Assembly (NCBI GenBank): GCA_910593695.2 | Contig: OU343053.1 | Location: forward strand, 6,820,001-6,884,000 | Direction of reading: 5' to 3' | DNA: 64,000 nt | Origin: Ocypus olens | Lineage: Eukaryota > Arthropoda > Insecta > Coleoptera > Staphylinidae | In this document: one piece after another, positions 21,948 through 32,372 of the stretch | Numbering within the stretch: the first letter of the stretch is position 1 | Layout: each line of letters opens with the position of its first letter | Made by a program: the position numbers and the translations under genes | The notes under the pieces: generated by a model | The model's database searches: none | What the model was told of the DNA's origin: nothing | The model's input: only the letters and a program-made list of their open reading frames with translations

Positions 21948-22619
21948 TTATGACCAAGAACTTTCCTCTGAGATGTTTAAAAATTTACATTGAGTACATA
22001 ATTTGTAAATGGTGATGGAATGACATACATTTCTTGCGAGTATGAAGTTTGCAGCATGAGACGATAAGTGTTTACCACGTTTATCAACAGGAGATAGGCC
22101 TTCCACACTTGGTTTGTTTAATGCAGCTGCGGTAAATCGGCGATTACTTATAGTTAGTGTCTTAAGGAAGAACTCCTTACACACTCGTTTGCCATCCAGG
22201 AAAATTGCAGTACTTTTTTTGATTTGTTACAATTTCGTTTTGGACGTCTTGGTTTAGTAGTTGAAACACATTTTACTATGAAGGACGTTTGTTGTTGCCA
22301 GGAACCAGTTTTCCAATACTCTTTACGGATAATTCTTCGTCTTTCTTCAGTGAAAGTCTTGAATTCATATCGGCAAATATGTTGAAATGGCTAGATGATT
22401 CTTGCAGGAGTAATTTTTCCTATTGTAGATGTGTATTCTTGTCCCAGATTTCTTAGGCGTTTTCTTTTATTCATTTTCCATGACTCCAAGTTCCTTTTTC
22501 TTTTTCTTGGAACAATGTTTTCTTGAGTCTCTTCAAGCACAACTCTTCAGCTGTATTTAGGATTGTTTCATTGTTAGGGTTCTTGTAATGATCTTCGTTT
22601 TCATCTGAAGATGATGCAT
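21948..22619 (-). pseudogene. transposon-type insect protein, exon 2 (frameshifted)
   Basis: Minus-strand order: an acidic start DASSSDENEDHYKNPNN; a basic block RKRKRNLESWKMNKRKRLRN with GQEYTSTIGK; a segment with TEERRRIIRKEYWKTG; then VCKEFFLKTLTISNRRF and DKRGKHLSS. This series (Lys/Arg-rich 'W..N.RK..R..G..Y', then 'VCk.fFl.TL.i...r', then 'D.RGkh') matches a repeated, uncharacterised protein family that I know from many insect genomes and that behaves like a transposon gene. Two frame changes (about 22510 and 22200) break it. It begins at a good splice acceptor, TTTCCTTATCTATCCAG. Family identity is from memory and no function is claimed. Confidence 0.55.
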
Positions 22620-22992
22620 CTGGATAGATAAGGAAATAACTTGGGCATCGAAAAGATCTATATAAAAATCAGTTTCATACATAAAATTCCCTAAAAAATC
22701 TGGTCGTTCTCATGAATGTAATTATTTCAAGTGAATGCTAACGTACCTCAAAGATGTTAAGCATTTGAGTGACATACCTGTACAAGTGAAAATATTTTCA
22801 TGACTGTATTTTTCTTGAGGAACGTAATTTTTATTGACAATAAAGAGACGTTTTTATGCTAGTTTTAAGTATGCTTTTGCATTAAAAAAATGTTTAAGAC
22901 GTTTTTATCCACCACAAAATTCATTAAAAATTTTATAACATTACTTTACGTAACCACTAAAATGTTGCACAAACTGTCTGAACTTTAGTTAC
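22620..22992 (-). other. intron of the insect repeat protein
   Basis: Donor CAAG|GTAACT at 22993/22992 and acceptor TATCCAG at 22620 give a 373-bp intron. Splicing keeps the frame: PVQ joins DASSSDE. Both flanking exons are acidic Asp/Glu/Ser-rich at the junction, which supports the prediction. Confidence 0.55.
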
Positions 22993-23115
22993 CTTGAACA
23001 GGAAGATAATCTTCATCTGTGACTGAATCATCATCCGAGAAATCTTCGTCAGTCGTTTCTGAACAACACTGAATACTTTGAAAGGTAAAACTACTAATTT
23101 CTGATCGAGATTTTG
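22993..23115 (-). pseudogene. transposon-type insect protein, exon 1 (acidic)
   Basis: The minus-strand reading contains CCSETTDEDFSDDDSV and ends DEDYLPVQ at the donor site. It is open back to about 23115. The upstream start is not clear. It is joined by the 373-bp intron to the frame at 22619. Confidence 0.45.
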
Positions 23116-23640
23116 TCAGTAATTAAGCAGCTAAATCGCAATTCTTTAGAACGTCCGCCGTCTTGTTGCTTGTACCGTCCTTACACTGCATATCGATTGT
23201 GATTCGATAAATGTGGTTATACCACATACCGCTAGATGGCAGACGTTAACAGTAGGCACTAGGCATCTTTGTGCCACTAACAAGCATTCCTTGTTTCTGG
23301 ATCAAATGCACACATAACTCAGTTTTGCAAAAATGTCACTTTTCTGCCCATTAAATATAATTGAAATTAATTAATTTTTGCAAAAATAAAACTCATATAT
23401 AAATGCATAATCCACAGGGATCGAGCATGTAACCTCAAGTTTGCTAGATTGGGACCCTTCCTATTTGCGTTACTGTAGTTTCGGTTCCAGATAACACTTC
23501 CTCGATCAAAAACGGCATTGCAAAAATATTTTATTTGTACAATGTCCTTTTTGGACATTTTTAAAACATTAAAAAAATATAAGTAATATCAGTCACGGTT
23601 TTTGACAGTTTCTAGTTGTTAAATATACGTGCGGAAATAT
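23116..23640. other. flank with no further gene seen
   Basis: The segment 23150-23290 is GC-richer, with 'gtggttataccac' and a 'ctagatggcag' motif. It could be the promoter or end of the repeat-protein element. The minus-strand frame at 23367-23558 has no recognisable motif. Confidence 0.3.
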
Positions 23641-24130
23641 TTCTTTATTTCCTTATTTATTTATTAATCTCAATCAACGGAACAAACTCCAATTACAGAT
23701 TGGAAGATATAAAAAAAATTACATAGAAAATTAACAAAAATATTCATAACGCATGAGAAGTGAAACAAATATATTACAATACATATTTAAGAACTAAATT
23801 AAAGAATTCTTTAGGCGACCTACAATTAAATATGTCAATATCGAGATGTAACTTAACAATATTATTATAGATGGCTCACATAAAACACAGAGGCGACCTT
23901 AACATAACATTTGTTCTCAATACAGGTAAATGGAACAGTCTTTCTCCTCTATTGTTGTTGGGGACATGTAATTTTATTTGTTGCAGTAAATCCGGACAGT
24001 CAATTTAATTATTTAATTTTCTTAAATAATATAGTTACCAACTGAGATTTTCGTCGACTTTCTAAGGATTGCATGCCAAAAAGTTTTTAAAGATTATTAT
24101 AGCAATAGTTAAATTCAGGAGTTATAAATT
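23640..24130 (-). mobile_element. non-LTR LINE, 3' end (5'-truncated)
   Basis: On the minus strand the C-terminal part of a Jockey/CR1-type ORF2 is legible: LVTILFKKI, CPDLLQQIKLHVPNNN, ERLFHLPVLRTNVML, SPLCFM, then LHLDIDIFNCRSPKEF. These correspond to the conserved '.dcp.ll..i.f.vp....R....f..p..rtn...nSp..r' tail that follows the reverse transcriptase of these elements. Stops interrupt it. The 3' end carries AATAAATAAATAAG, the short A/T repeat tail usual for this clade. The RT itself is missing. Confidence 0.75.
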
Positions 24131-25560
24131 TTTGAGTTAAAATGTTTTGTATGATCGATAATTTTTTTAAATTAATTTTGCGGCTTTTGACCATTTATAT
24201 TTGTTTATTATAACTGCACGAAGGGATTACATAAATAATATTTAAAAATAAAACTGCACTATTGGTGAATGCGCCGGGAAATCTATCGCTAGAAAATTAT
24301 GACAACTTCCTGTCGGTATAGTTTTCACTATCAGTATCACACGCTTTTTCATATTAAAAATTAAAACATCTATACCATTTAAATCATTGGCCACCTATTG
24401 ATGCGTTTTAATATTTGTCTTTCAACATTAAAGCTTTACATCTTAGTTTTCCGTAAATAAACATTATTATTATTATTATTATATACTTTCAACTTTAACT
24501 TTTCTCAGGAAACTTCAACTTTGCTCTATCCAATAAAAGTGAAGTAGCTTACTTTTATGTCGGTTCTAGGTAAAAATAATGTTACCGGCAAAAGATTAAG
24601 AATTTTAAAATCCGTATCAACCCTACTTTAAAACTTTTCTCCAAGACTAAAAATAATTTTCTAGCAATTTCCTCCTCATCTGTATGTAATAATAAATTTA
24701 ACGAAATATTGCGAATGCAAAACATATATCAATATAAATAATTTTCTCGGTAACTGCAATCATTAACATCTGAAACAAGAAATTTCCATAAAAATTCTCT
24801 CAAGGTTGCGAATTTAGCTTCCAACCAATTTAAATCACTCATCTGTCAATCAAATGTAGAATACACATATTTATCAAATTATTTCAAATTATCAAGAATT
24901 TTAATACAATTTACATATAAAAAACACTTCAATTTACTAATAAGGTTTAAGCACATAAAAATTCAAGTAATTGTGATTTAAAAAATTAAAAACGAAAACC
25001 TCCACTTTATGATGCAGCTATGCATTAAATAAATTTAATACATATACACGAAATATTTGTATATTCCGGCTGTGTTTACATTAAACATAAACTTAAAAAA
25101 AAAATACAGGCATCGGTTCATCCCGCCATCTATGTCTGACAAGAATCGTTGAACTAGTGCTGCAAGTGCAAATTTTCACCGCACAGGAGCCACCTGTTGA
25201 AAGCTGAATTTCCAGCAGGAGTCTGTGGAAATTCTCTGAAAAATCAATACGTTCCACGTACGCCATCTCTTACTGAAGGCTGAAAGGATAGCCATTTCAG
25301 GATCAGGTTTCTAGATTCGTCTTATTGAAAAATTTTTATTCTCCTAAAGAGGGAACTAAATTTTGCAGGGATCATTAAAAACAACCATTTTTATGTATTT
25401 CTCGGATATTAAGATTACCATTTTCTTATTATTTATATCTCAGCTCTGTACACTTTGAGTTATTAGGGCGTGAAAGCACAAACAACCTTCATCGTTGAAT
25501 TCCAGTGGCGTCCGGTGAAGTTTTAAAGTAGGGAAGCAATTAAGGAATGCGAGTTAAATT
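24131..25560. other. AT-rich DNA, possible LINE tail, no gene seen
   Basis: At 24448-24482 'gtaaataaac' is followed by seven ATT units, a plausible 3' tail of another non-LTR element on the plus strand, but I cannot see its coding part. The rest, including 24490-25560, has no tandem structure and no convincing frame. Confidence 0.4.
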
Positions 25561-25612
25561 TACTCACCTATTAATAATGGAGTTCTATTCTTCTATTATT
25601 TTTCAAATTCAT

Positions 25613-26148
25613 CTATAACGTCTTCTTAAAATTTGGGGTATTGAGGTTCTTGACAACATCATTTTCTATCGATAATATAGCCAAATTTAAGGGTCTTTTT
25701 TCTCTTGTAGAATTTCTCATGAAATTTTTAATGCGTTTTAAAACTGAAGAACTGCGTTCTACCGAAGCACTGGTAGCTAGAATAGTTAACACTAATTCAC
25801 AAAGTCTAGTCACTTCACAATATGCTTTATCTAATCCAGTTTCTTAAAAAAAAATTTAACATTCTTAGAAGATTTTTTGTAGCTGCTTCAGGAGTTGTAT
25901 ATAAAACACAAAGTTGAGATCGAATTCTTCAGGAAAAGGCGAATCTCTGTACTTTACAGATACATTGTACAATTCCAAAAATTTTAAATCACCAAAATTT
26001 TTAAATCTGTCTCGTATTTATCAACTATTTCCACAAAAAGCCGCCGATATGAAGCTGTAAGATCGCTAACTTTGTCAATTCCAATACGTTTATTTTGAGG
26101 TTGCGAATTTTTAGTCTTCGTTCGTTCATTCTTTAAGGCATAAAAATT
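25613..26148 (-). pseudogene. hAT transposase, C-terminal part (zf-MYM1-like)
   Basis: The minus strand at 26148 begins after a good acceptor (AATTTTTTTACAG) with FYALKNERTKTKNSQ, then IDKVSDLTASYRRLFVEIVDKYETDLK, and, after stops, the hATC dimerisation domain at 25813-25613: VLTILATSASVERSSSVLKRI, IKNFMRN, LNLAILSIEND. The 'S.ERSFS.LK.IK...R' and 'LSIE' signatures are those of hAT transposases related to zinc-finger MYM-type protein 1. Several stops between the two blocks show that it is dead. Confidence 0.8.
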
Positions 26149-26149
26149 C

Positions 26150-26320
26150 TGTAAAAAAATTAAATCAATTTATGATTTTGAATAGGTCACAATCACTTGT
26201 ATGAAATATCAAGTGGCTAAATGTATAGTATATGATAGTCCCAAGTATACCCTATCTTGCTACACCAAATTCACTTTTAGGTTGATCCCCCGGGGTGTGG
26301 TGATTTTTTTCCCTCGCTAG
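26150..26320 (-). repeat. hAT-associated repeat, copy 1 (intron end)
   Basis: On the minus strand this is the sequence leading to the acceptor at 26149: it contains 'ccccgggggatcaacc', 'gaatttggtgtagcaagatagg', 'acttgggactatcatata' and 'aaattgatttaatttttttacag'. It returns in the opposite orientation at 28015-28150 and, more diverged, at 28310-28480, and in part at 26940-26995. Confidence 0.7.
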
Positions 26321-26369
26321 TCGCTGAAAAATAAAATAATTCGACGATAGAGTATATTTTTTATTCCCA

Positions 26370-26830
26370 TCTTTTTAAATATAGAAAATATTCTGAAAAT
26401 ATTTAAATAAATATTGAAGACAACTAAGAAATGAACATCATTTGTTTCAAAATATTTTTCATAAAGTCATTTTTATTGGAGAAAAAAATAATTTTCTTTT
26501 CATATTTGGTTTTAATTATGAAACGATAATAGTTACAGTAAATTTACATAATTAATAATTGTAAAGAATGCCAAAATGAACAACTTATAAAGAATAAGTT
26601 TTTTTCGAAATTTCTTTGGTTTCTGAGTAAACTGCCTGTTAGGATTTGAAGTGAAATTTATCATTTCCATCTTTCGTAATTTTGACGTTTCAAACATCAG
26701 AGTCTATAAAACGTTCGATGTACATTTAAAATATGATTTAAATTGAAAATAAACCATGATAGCGTAAGTATAAATAAATATATCAAATCAGAGAAAGTAA
26801 CATGATGGCCACATTACCATTTTTTAAATA
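26370..26830 (-). repeat. RF1 element, left two thirds, inverted
   Basis: Inverted copy ending 'gagaaagtaacatgatggccacattacc' at 26830, equivalent to the left end of the reference copy. Internal landmarks are 'aacttataaagaataagttt', 'gacgtttcaaac' and 'gatgtacatttaaaatatga'. It stops before the CA microsatellite and lacks the terminal hairpin. Confidence 0.75.
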
Positions 26831-26991
26831 GTTTTGTGTTTTTCAGGTATGAGTTTTGTGTTTTAGTGATATTTTTATTATTTTCAATTATGTATATAAC
26901 GTAAAATATTGTACTTTATATTTATCTTTTTTAATTTGCACTTGGGACTATCATATACTATACATTTAGCGACTTGATATTTTATATTAAT

Positions 26992-28012
26992 CAGAGGTTC
27001 TCAACCTTTTGTTTATCGCATACCACCATAAGGAAATCAGATGAACAATAGTACCACCAGCATTTGAAAAAAAATGTTTACTTTTATACATATTTTTATC
27101 CAACAAAAAATACACTCTTAACATTTAAAATAAAATATACTTAAAAGTTTACAGGAAAAAAAAAACGTAAAAACAGTAAAAATAAAATATTCCATGCGAT
27201 CCTTCCGCTTGTTTTGCAGATACAATTTTTTCTATTTCTGGTTCAGGTAATTTTAATCTTAAATTTGGTTCGATTTTTTATTTTGTTCTGTATTTGTTCT
27301 TCAGATATAACATTTGTGAAAAACCTTTTTCACATAAATACGTCGTACGGAAGGGCATTAAAAACTGAATAGCAATGATTGCTATGTCCTCAAAATCTGT
27401 TCTTTGTTGAAGCCAAAATTCAATCAGTGTTTTTTGTTTTGTTTTACAGTGGAATTACTTGACATATCTATTATTTGTTCTTTTTGTTCACGTAAAAATA
27501 TTCTGGAATATTTGAAGGAAGGGTTTCTGATCCAATTTTGATTATCCTAATCTTCTTGGAAATAAAATTCAAATTTATTTATCAATAAGGAACAATGATG
27601 TTTTATATCTGATGCCAGTTCCTTATTATTATTTGTTCTTTTTGTTCATGTAAAAATATTCTGGAATATTTGAAGGAAGGGTTTCTGATCCAATTTTGAT
27701 TTTCCTAATCTTCTTGGAAATAAAATTAAAATTTATTTATCAATAAGGAACTATGATGTTTTATATCTGATGCCAGTTCCTTATTATTGTTCATTTTGTT
27801 TTCTGTAAGAAAATTTTCTAGGGTTGGTAAAAGGTCGACAGTTTTCTTATCTATTTCACTGATAATTAGTTCGAGTTTGTTTACTCTTGCAGCTATTTTA
27901 TAATTAACGGTAAAAAAAAAATACGGTTGGTCCGTGTAAGCCTAAATTTAAATCGTTCAACCTTCCAAAAATATCAGCCAAATATGATAAACAGGCCAAC
28001 CACATTTCATCA
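26992..28012 (-). pseudogene. hAT transposase remnant (SCAND3/ZBED-like)
   Basis: Reading the minus strand from 28012: MWLACLSYLADIFGRLNDLN, LGLHG, then ELIISEIDKKTVDLLPTLENF, then after indels NQNWIRNPF, EQIIDMSS, LNFGF and finally 'PSVRR.YVKKVF', which corresponds to 'PFPTTYLCEKGFS'. This order is the C-terminal half of hAT proteins of the SCAN-domain-containing-3/ZBED type. The downstream terminus CAGAGGTTCTCAACC at 26992 is a typical hAT end for this group. Many stops and a 158-bp internal tandem duplication show long decay. Confidence 0.75.
27471..27786. repeat. 158-bp tandem duplication inside the hAT remnant
   Basis: 27471-27628 and 27629-27786 are two copies differing at only a few bases. 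Landmarks 'ttatttgttctttttgttca' and 'gatgccagttccttatta' recur exactly 158 bp apart. The duplication arose after the transposase had become a pseudogene, since it repeats a segment that already contains stops. Confidence 0.85.
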
Positions 28013-28014
28013 AA

Positions 28015-28300
28015 CCACACCCCGGGGGGATCAGCCTAAAACTGAATTTGGTGTGGCAAGATAGGGGATACTTGGAACTATCATATATTCATTCAAAATC
28101 ATAAATTGATTTAATTTTTTTACAGAATTCAAATTTGTATGCCTTAAAACTTTATCAGCCATTTTTTTTTAAATTTGTGTCATTAAATTATATTTTTTTC
28201 TATTTTATGTAATATAAAATACATTCGGATACCTTTTCAATAGTCTATAACAAATATACTCCAAATTATAGTTGAATTGTCTGATTTTTCGGCGTCTTGC
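28015..28300 (+). repeat. hAT-associated repeat, copy 2 (inverted to copy 1)
   Basis: Carries 'ccccggggggatcagcc', 'gaatttggtgtggcaagatagg', 'gatacttggaactatcatata' and 'aaattgatttaatttttttacag', as in copy 1 but on the opposite strand. The splice-acceptor-like end is kept and is followed by 'tatgccttaaaact'. Confidence 0.7.
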
Positions 28301-28309
28301 GAGAGAAAA

Positions 28310-28600
28310 AAAAAATCACTACACCCGAGGTGGGATCAATCTGAAGGTAAATTTGGTCTCAAAAGATAGAGGACACTTGGGACTATCACATACTGTAAAT
28401 TTGGCGACACGATTTTTCATATAAGCAACTTTTACTCTTTTAAAATCCGAAATTAGTTCTAAATTTCTACAAATTTCAAACTTTTTTATCCTAAAACTTC
28501 ATCAGACATTCTTTTTGTAATTAGTACCAATAAATTGAATTTTTATTCAATTTTACGTGATATAAAATTCATTCGGAAAACATTTCAAAATGCGATAAAA
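28310..28600 (+). repeat. hAT-associated repeat, copy 3
   Basis: A more diverged version in the same orientation as copy 2: 'acccgaggtgggatcaatct', 'cttgggactatcacata', 'cctaaaacttcatcagacattc' and 'acattcggaaaacatttcaa' against '...acattcggatacctttt' in copy 2. Confidence 0.6.
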
Positions 28601-28814
28601 ATAATATTTATTTCTGGTGCAATTTTTGCTTGAAACTCATCAGTTAAAAACAGTCTACTTGAATGCCCGAATACGCCATAATGGTTTAGAATTATGACTC
28701 AAGAATTTAAATTTAGGGGGTTTATAAGTGTTGCGAACATAAATTCGTTATTATCTTTTTTTAATAACTGACTTTATTTTTGCCCGATTTTCGACCCGCT
28801 TGGCCACATTTCTC

Positions 28815-29169
28815 GCGTTTCCGGACACGTTAATGCCGACATCCAAGCCATGGTCAGACTCCACCATGACAATGCCCCCAGCCACAAGGCCTTCATCGTT
28901 ACCAATTTCCAGCCTTGGAGCAACACCCCGTTGGTCCCCCAGCCCCCTTACAGTACCGACTTGGCTCCGTGCGACTTTTTTTTTGTTTGACCGACTGAAG
29001 AGAGAGCTGAAAGGAAAGCATTGAGAGTCCGTGGAAAACATCCAAAAGCAATGCTACAACGTTTCTGAAAGACATTCCCATCGAAGAGTTTCAGGGTGCC
29101 TTCCAGGTATGGCAGACACGTCTCTGCAAGTGTATTGATGCTGGAGGAGAGTATTTTGAAGAATTTTAA
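28815..29169 (+). pseudogene. mariner transposase, C-terminal half
   Basis: In order: VRLHHDNAPSHKAF, PLVPQPPYSTDLAPCDFFF, then after a one-base shift RLKRELKGKH, and in a third frame EEFQGAFQVWQTRLCKCIDA followed by GGEYFEEF and a stop at 29167-29169. HHDNAPSH and PYS.DLAPCDFF are the mariner signature blocks. The two Asp codons (28868 and 28973) lie 105 bp apart in one frame, leaving 34 residues between them, the D34D spacing of mariner. The T-run at 28976-28984 causes the first shift. The first catalytic Asp and the HTH domain are not found. Confidence 0.9.
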
Positions 29170-29344
29170 GCATTTATACCGCTACGATCAATAAATATAT
29201 TTTTCCCAGAAAATGCGCATTACTTTGATAATGGACCCTGTAAGTGTTAATCATTGCGCTTTTGTTTATATCAAAACATTCAATTGATAACCACAAGGTG
29301 GTAGAAAACTAAGTGATGAAAAACTGGATTTTTACTGAGCTGTA

Positions 29345-29376
29345 TAGCATATTCCATACTTTTCGAACGCACTGTA
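29345..29376. repeat. mariner-type right terminus
   Basis: 'attccatacttttcgaacgcactg' followed by TA. On the minus strand it starts CAGTGCGTTCGAAAAGTATG, close to the termini of the elements ending at 6815 and 9420. It lies 200 bp after the mariner stop codon and is the probable right end of that element. Confidence 0.65.
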
Positions 29377-29793
29377 TATTTATTGTTTTTTATTATACTG
29401 TAAGCAGATTCTCCATTCCACGAACGTAATTATTTCTGCCAGGCACACTAATCTATCTCAGATATAAAAAGTTAGGACATAAACACCGTTAAGGCGACAT
29501 CTACTGCCTAAACCATTGCATTAATTTCCCTAATTGAGCAGAATTATTCACCGACAATTATAAAAAACAGTCGACAACTTACCGTTTCCTTTAATTATCG
29601 CTGAATAACTTTATTCAATTATGGAAGTGCAACGTTTAAGATAATAGATGCCGCTTTAATGGTGCTTCTATCCTAATGGTGACTTGGTTGAATTATACAG
29701 CCATTGTTTAATTCCGTTCATTCATGGCAAGTTTTAACAAGTGGTTAACATGTATCGTTCCAACAAAGTGCCAAACTGTGACAGTAGTGCAAT
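29377..29793. other. unique DNA, no gene seen
   Basis: Ordinary AT-rich sequence between the mariner end and the hairpin at 29794. I see no frame or repeat. Confidence 0.5.
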
Positions 29794-29881
29794 AGTATAT
29801 TATTAAATGAGTGAGAAAGTTGGCCATTTGCAATTTACCCGAGTGGCAATGGCCACCTTGCTCACGAGTTTAATACTATAC
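29794..29881. repeat. hairpin H3 upstream of an orphan frame
   Basis: Imperfect inverted repeat: AGTATATTATTAAATGAGTG and 'agaaagttggccatttgc' on the left, 'tggcaatggccaccttgctc' and 'acgagtttaatactatac' on the right, with a short AT-rich turn. The centre has GAGTGGCAA...CCTTGCTCACGAGT, which resembles the centre of hairpin H2 at 49529-49626. Confidence 0.6.
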
Positions 29882-30160
29882 TTTTTCGCATCATATAAAA
29901 TAATTACCCATAGATTTTGCTGTTTATTAAATTATAACGAATAATTTTTCTATTTGCAAATTGTAGCAGTTCGTTGAAAAAAAAAACAAATCGTAACCAT
30001 AGTAACAACTAAACTGCTGAGAAAGTAAAATCGTCGTCATGTCATTGGCTGAAACCTGTTGGGCAATGAAACCGCTATCATTTGATTGCACGTCTCCTGT
30101 GAAGAAAATGATTCGGTGGAATAATGAACAACTTTCTCAATCAAAAATGATTTAACAACA

Positions 30161-30550
30161 TTGATATTATTTAATAAAATACGAATAAGAATATTAACGA
30201 ACACTTTTTCTATGGCGGAGGCCCTGATTCCACTCAATATGGACTACAGATTATCTAAATGCTGTGCAATTGTGAAAAATCTGACAAGTGAGGTTATGTC
30301 AGCGAAGGGTCACCCCTGGTGGACGTTGCATAAACGACGTAAGTACGAAACGGACCCAAGAACTATCACCATGCCCGAATCTCCAAACTGTAGTTATGAA
30401 GAGGAAATCGTAACCTTTAGCTGCAATACAATTTCTGATGATAAACCAATCTCCGCAGACGAGGAGGATATTTTATCCGAAAATAAAACTTCCCCTAAAA
30501 TTTATGTTCGGACAGAAAACATTTTTCTGAGGAAATTAAGAAAGAATTAA
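30161..30550 (+). CDS. orphan protein frame, about 110-129 aa
   Basis: Open for 129 codons. The likelier start is the second Met at 30212 (MAEALIPLNMDYRLSKCC), since the first 17 codons look like AT-rich leader. The protein is hydrophilic, with a small basic patch (LHKRRKYETDPR) mid-way, an acidic stretch (SADEEDILSENK) and a basic tail (FLRKLRKN). No signal peptide, membrane segment or known motif is visible. Base composition is a little more GC-rich than its surroundings. It may be a real gene, an exon or a transposon accessory protein. It stands alone, 280 bp downstream of hairpin H3. Confidence 0.35.
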   Translation: MILFNKIRIRILTNTFSMAEALIPLNMDYRLSKCCAIVKNLTSEVMSAKGHPWWTLHKRRKYETDPRTITMPESPNCSYEEEIVTFSCNTISDDKPISADEEDILSENKTSPKIYVRTENIFLRKLRKN

Positions 30551-31412
30551 CAGTAAACTAATATAATATAATGTAATTCAATTGCGTTCTTGCATTATAC
30601 ATTTAAAGTCATATAAATAATGTAGACTCATAAATTATCCCTTCGTGATTTTAATTGGATAACCGCGGTGGCAATTTGTTGAAAATTATGTAATTAATAA
30701 ATGCCGACAGCGTTCAAAGGGAAACATTTCTCTACCCAACTATAAATTATGTTAATTAGCTCTTATTACAACAAGATTAATTTAAAGCAGCTTGACAATT
30801 TAGAGCGACTGCAGTATTTTAAATAACGACCATAAACTTGATTAAAACAAAAGATGCATAAATGCGACAGAATAAGCAAACAAGTAAATATGTAATTGTT
30901 AAATGCTTTGGCGATGCTTGATCATTAACACCGGAGATAAAGTCATACCTTATACTACTAATATTAGTAGATAAATACACGTTTAAAATACGAAAAGAAA
31001 TAAAATGAGATATTTTTTTCTTTTTAATTTACAAGTTTTATTTTCACGCAGGTAATGGATAATCATAACCCTGGATCATTTTCACTAATTTGATATAATA
31101 TTACATGGTATATCATATTTTGAAACAAGCAGTATCATTGCCATAAATACCATAAATGTTATGTTTCGATTTTTTTTTGTTTCTTGTATTCATTCATTTT
31201 AGTCTGCTAATTAAAATATGCAATATATTTATATAGAAGGTAAATAAATCTAAAAGGGCAGAAAAACCTTCAGTCCAGACAAATCAACATTTATAACTAG
31301 ACAATAAATTTTTGTTATATAAATGGAACATTTCGCGTCAACCAGATCAGCGTTACAACCAAAATTGAGGACTAGCTAAAAATCCTTCTTGGCGGGAAAA
31401 ATTATTTATTTC
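30551..31412. other. unique DNA, no gene seen
   Basis: A short palindrome CTACTAATATTAGTAG lies at about 30955-30970. No frames or arrays otherwise. Confidence 0.5.
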
Positions 31413-31745
31413 AATATATCTATTTTATGATGCCATGCGGTATTTTTGAAGAATTCAAAATGGCGCCCTTAAAATGGCTGTTTTATTTAAGATAATAATA
31501 ATTAATTAATTTGTTCTGTACAAACATTTATATGACCTAAAAATTCTCTTACAATCTTAAAACTTGTATTAGTATACATAATATATCTATTTTATGATGC
31601 CATGTTGTATTTTTGAAGAATTCAAAATGGCGCCCTTAAAATGGCTGTTTTATTTTAGATAATAATAATTAATTAATTTGTTCTGTACAAACATTTATAT
31701 GACCTAAAAATTCTCTTACAATCTTAAAACTTGTATTAGTATACC
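31413..31745. repeat. tandem duplication of about 165 bp
   Basis: Two near-identical copies (31413-31580 and 31581-31745) beginning 'aatatatctattttatgatgcc' and containing 'gaattcaaaatggcgccctt' and 'attctcttacaatctt'. Only a few substitutions separate them. A diverged copy in the opposite orientation is at 36740-36880. Confidence 0.85.
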
Positions 31746-31873
31746 TGCTTTAAGGAACTACTAAAAAACATAGCGGCTCTAAAACTAAAAAAATATCAAA
31801 AATCAGCGTTTTCCTTATATTGTGTTATTGTTTTTCGGGATAAATCATCTAATTGCCCTAATTTTAGATTTAT
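31746..31873. repeat. dispersed repeat, plus-oriented arm
   Basis: 'ctactaaaaaacatagcggctc', 'agcgttttccttat' and 'gggataaatcatctaattgccc' correspond to the reverse of 36500-36740. Together with the inverted copies at 36380-36890 this arm forms a broken palindrome across 5 kb, now filled by a MITE and a LINE. Confidence 0.6.
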
Positions 31874-32372
31874 GGTGTTATTCTGAACAAAAATGTTAGC
31901 GCTAACAGCGGTGTTATTTGCTAACATCGACAGATGTTATGAATATACTATTCTGTACACTGTCTGTCAACTAACATCGATGTAAATTAACATTTTCGAT
32001 GTTAAACAACACTTGTCAAAACGGTCGACATTACGAGATTGTTAATGGTGATATTTTGAGGTTATTTTGTAGTTTGTGTTTTTCTTCAACAAAAAACTCA
32101 AATGGATAGTAGTATTCCAATATTTATGTGCATGCTTTATGAAACACTAATTTTCTTTCTAAAAATATCCTCAAAAACGTATTATTAATCATCTACTATA
32201 ATATACATGAAGTTGGTCGCTTTGTAGACGTTGCACTGTTGCCAATTTGTGTACATCGGGCTGTTCAGAATACAGTTTTTAACAGCGCTGTTCAATGTTA
32301 CATAACATTGCAATGTTAATAACATCGATGTTAATAACATCGCTGTTAATAACATTTGTTCAGAATAACACC
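31874..32372. mobile_element. 499-bp MITE with GGTGTTATTCTGAAC ends
   Basis: Inverted ends GGTGTTATTCTGAACAAA are identical at both sides, and similarity continues into AATGTTA. Subterminal zones are packed with TAACATCG(A/C)TGTTA palindromes, at 31895-32010 and again at 32290-32350. No coding capacity. I could not identify a clear target duplication, so the superfamily is open; GG-starting ends would fit a PIF/Harbinger-type MITE. Confidence 0.75.

Noticed and set aside
28751..29081. Minus-strand frames of 60-96 codons
   Set aside because: Antisense to the mariner transposase, whose signature blocks and D34D spacing are on the plus strand.
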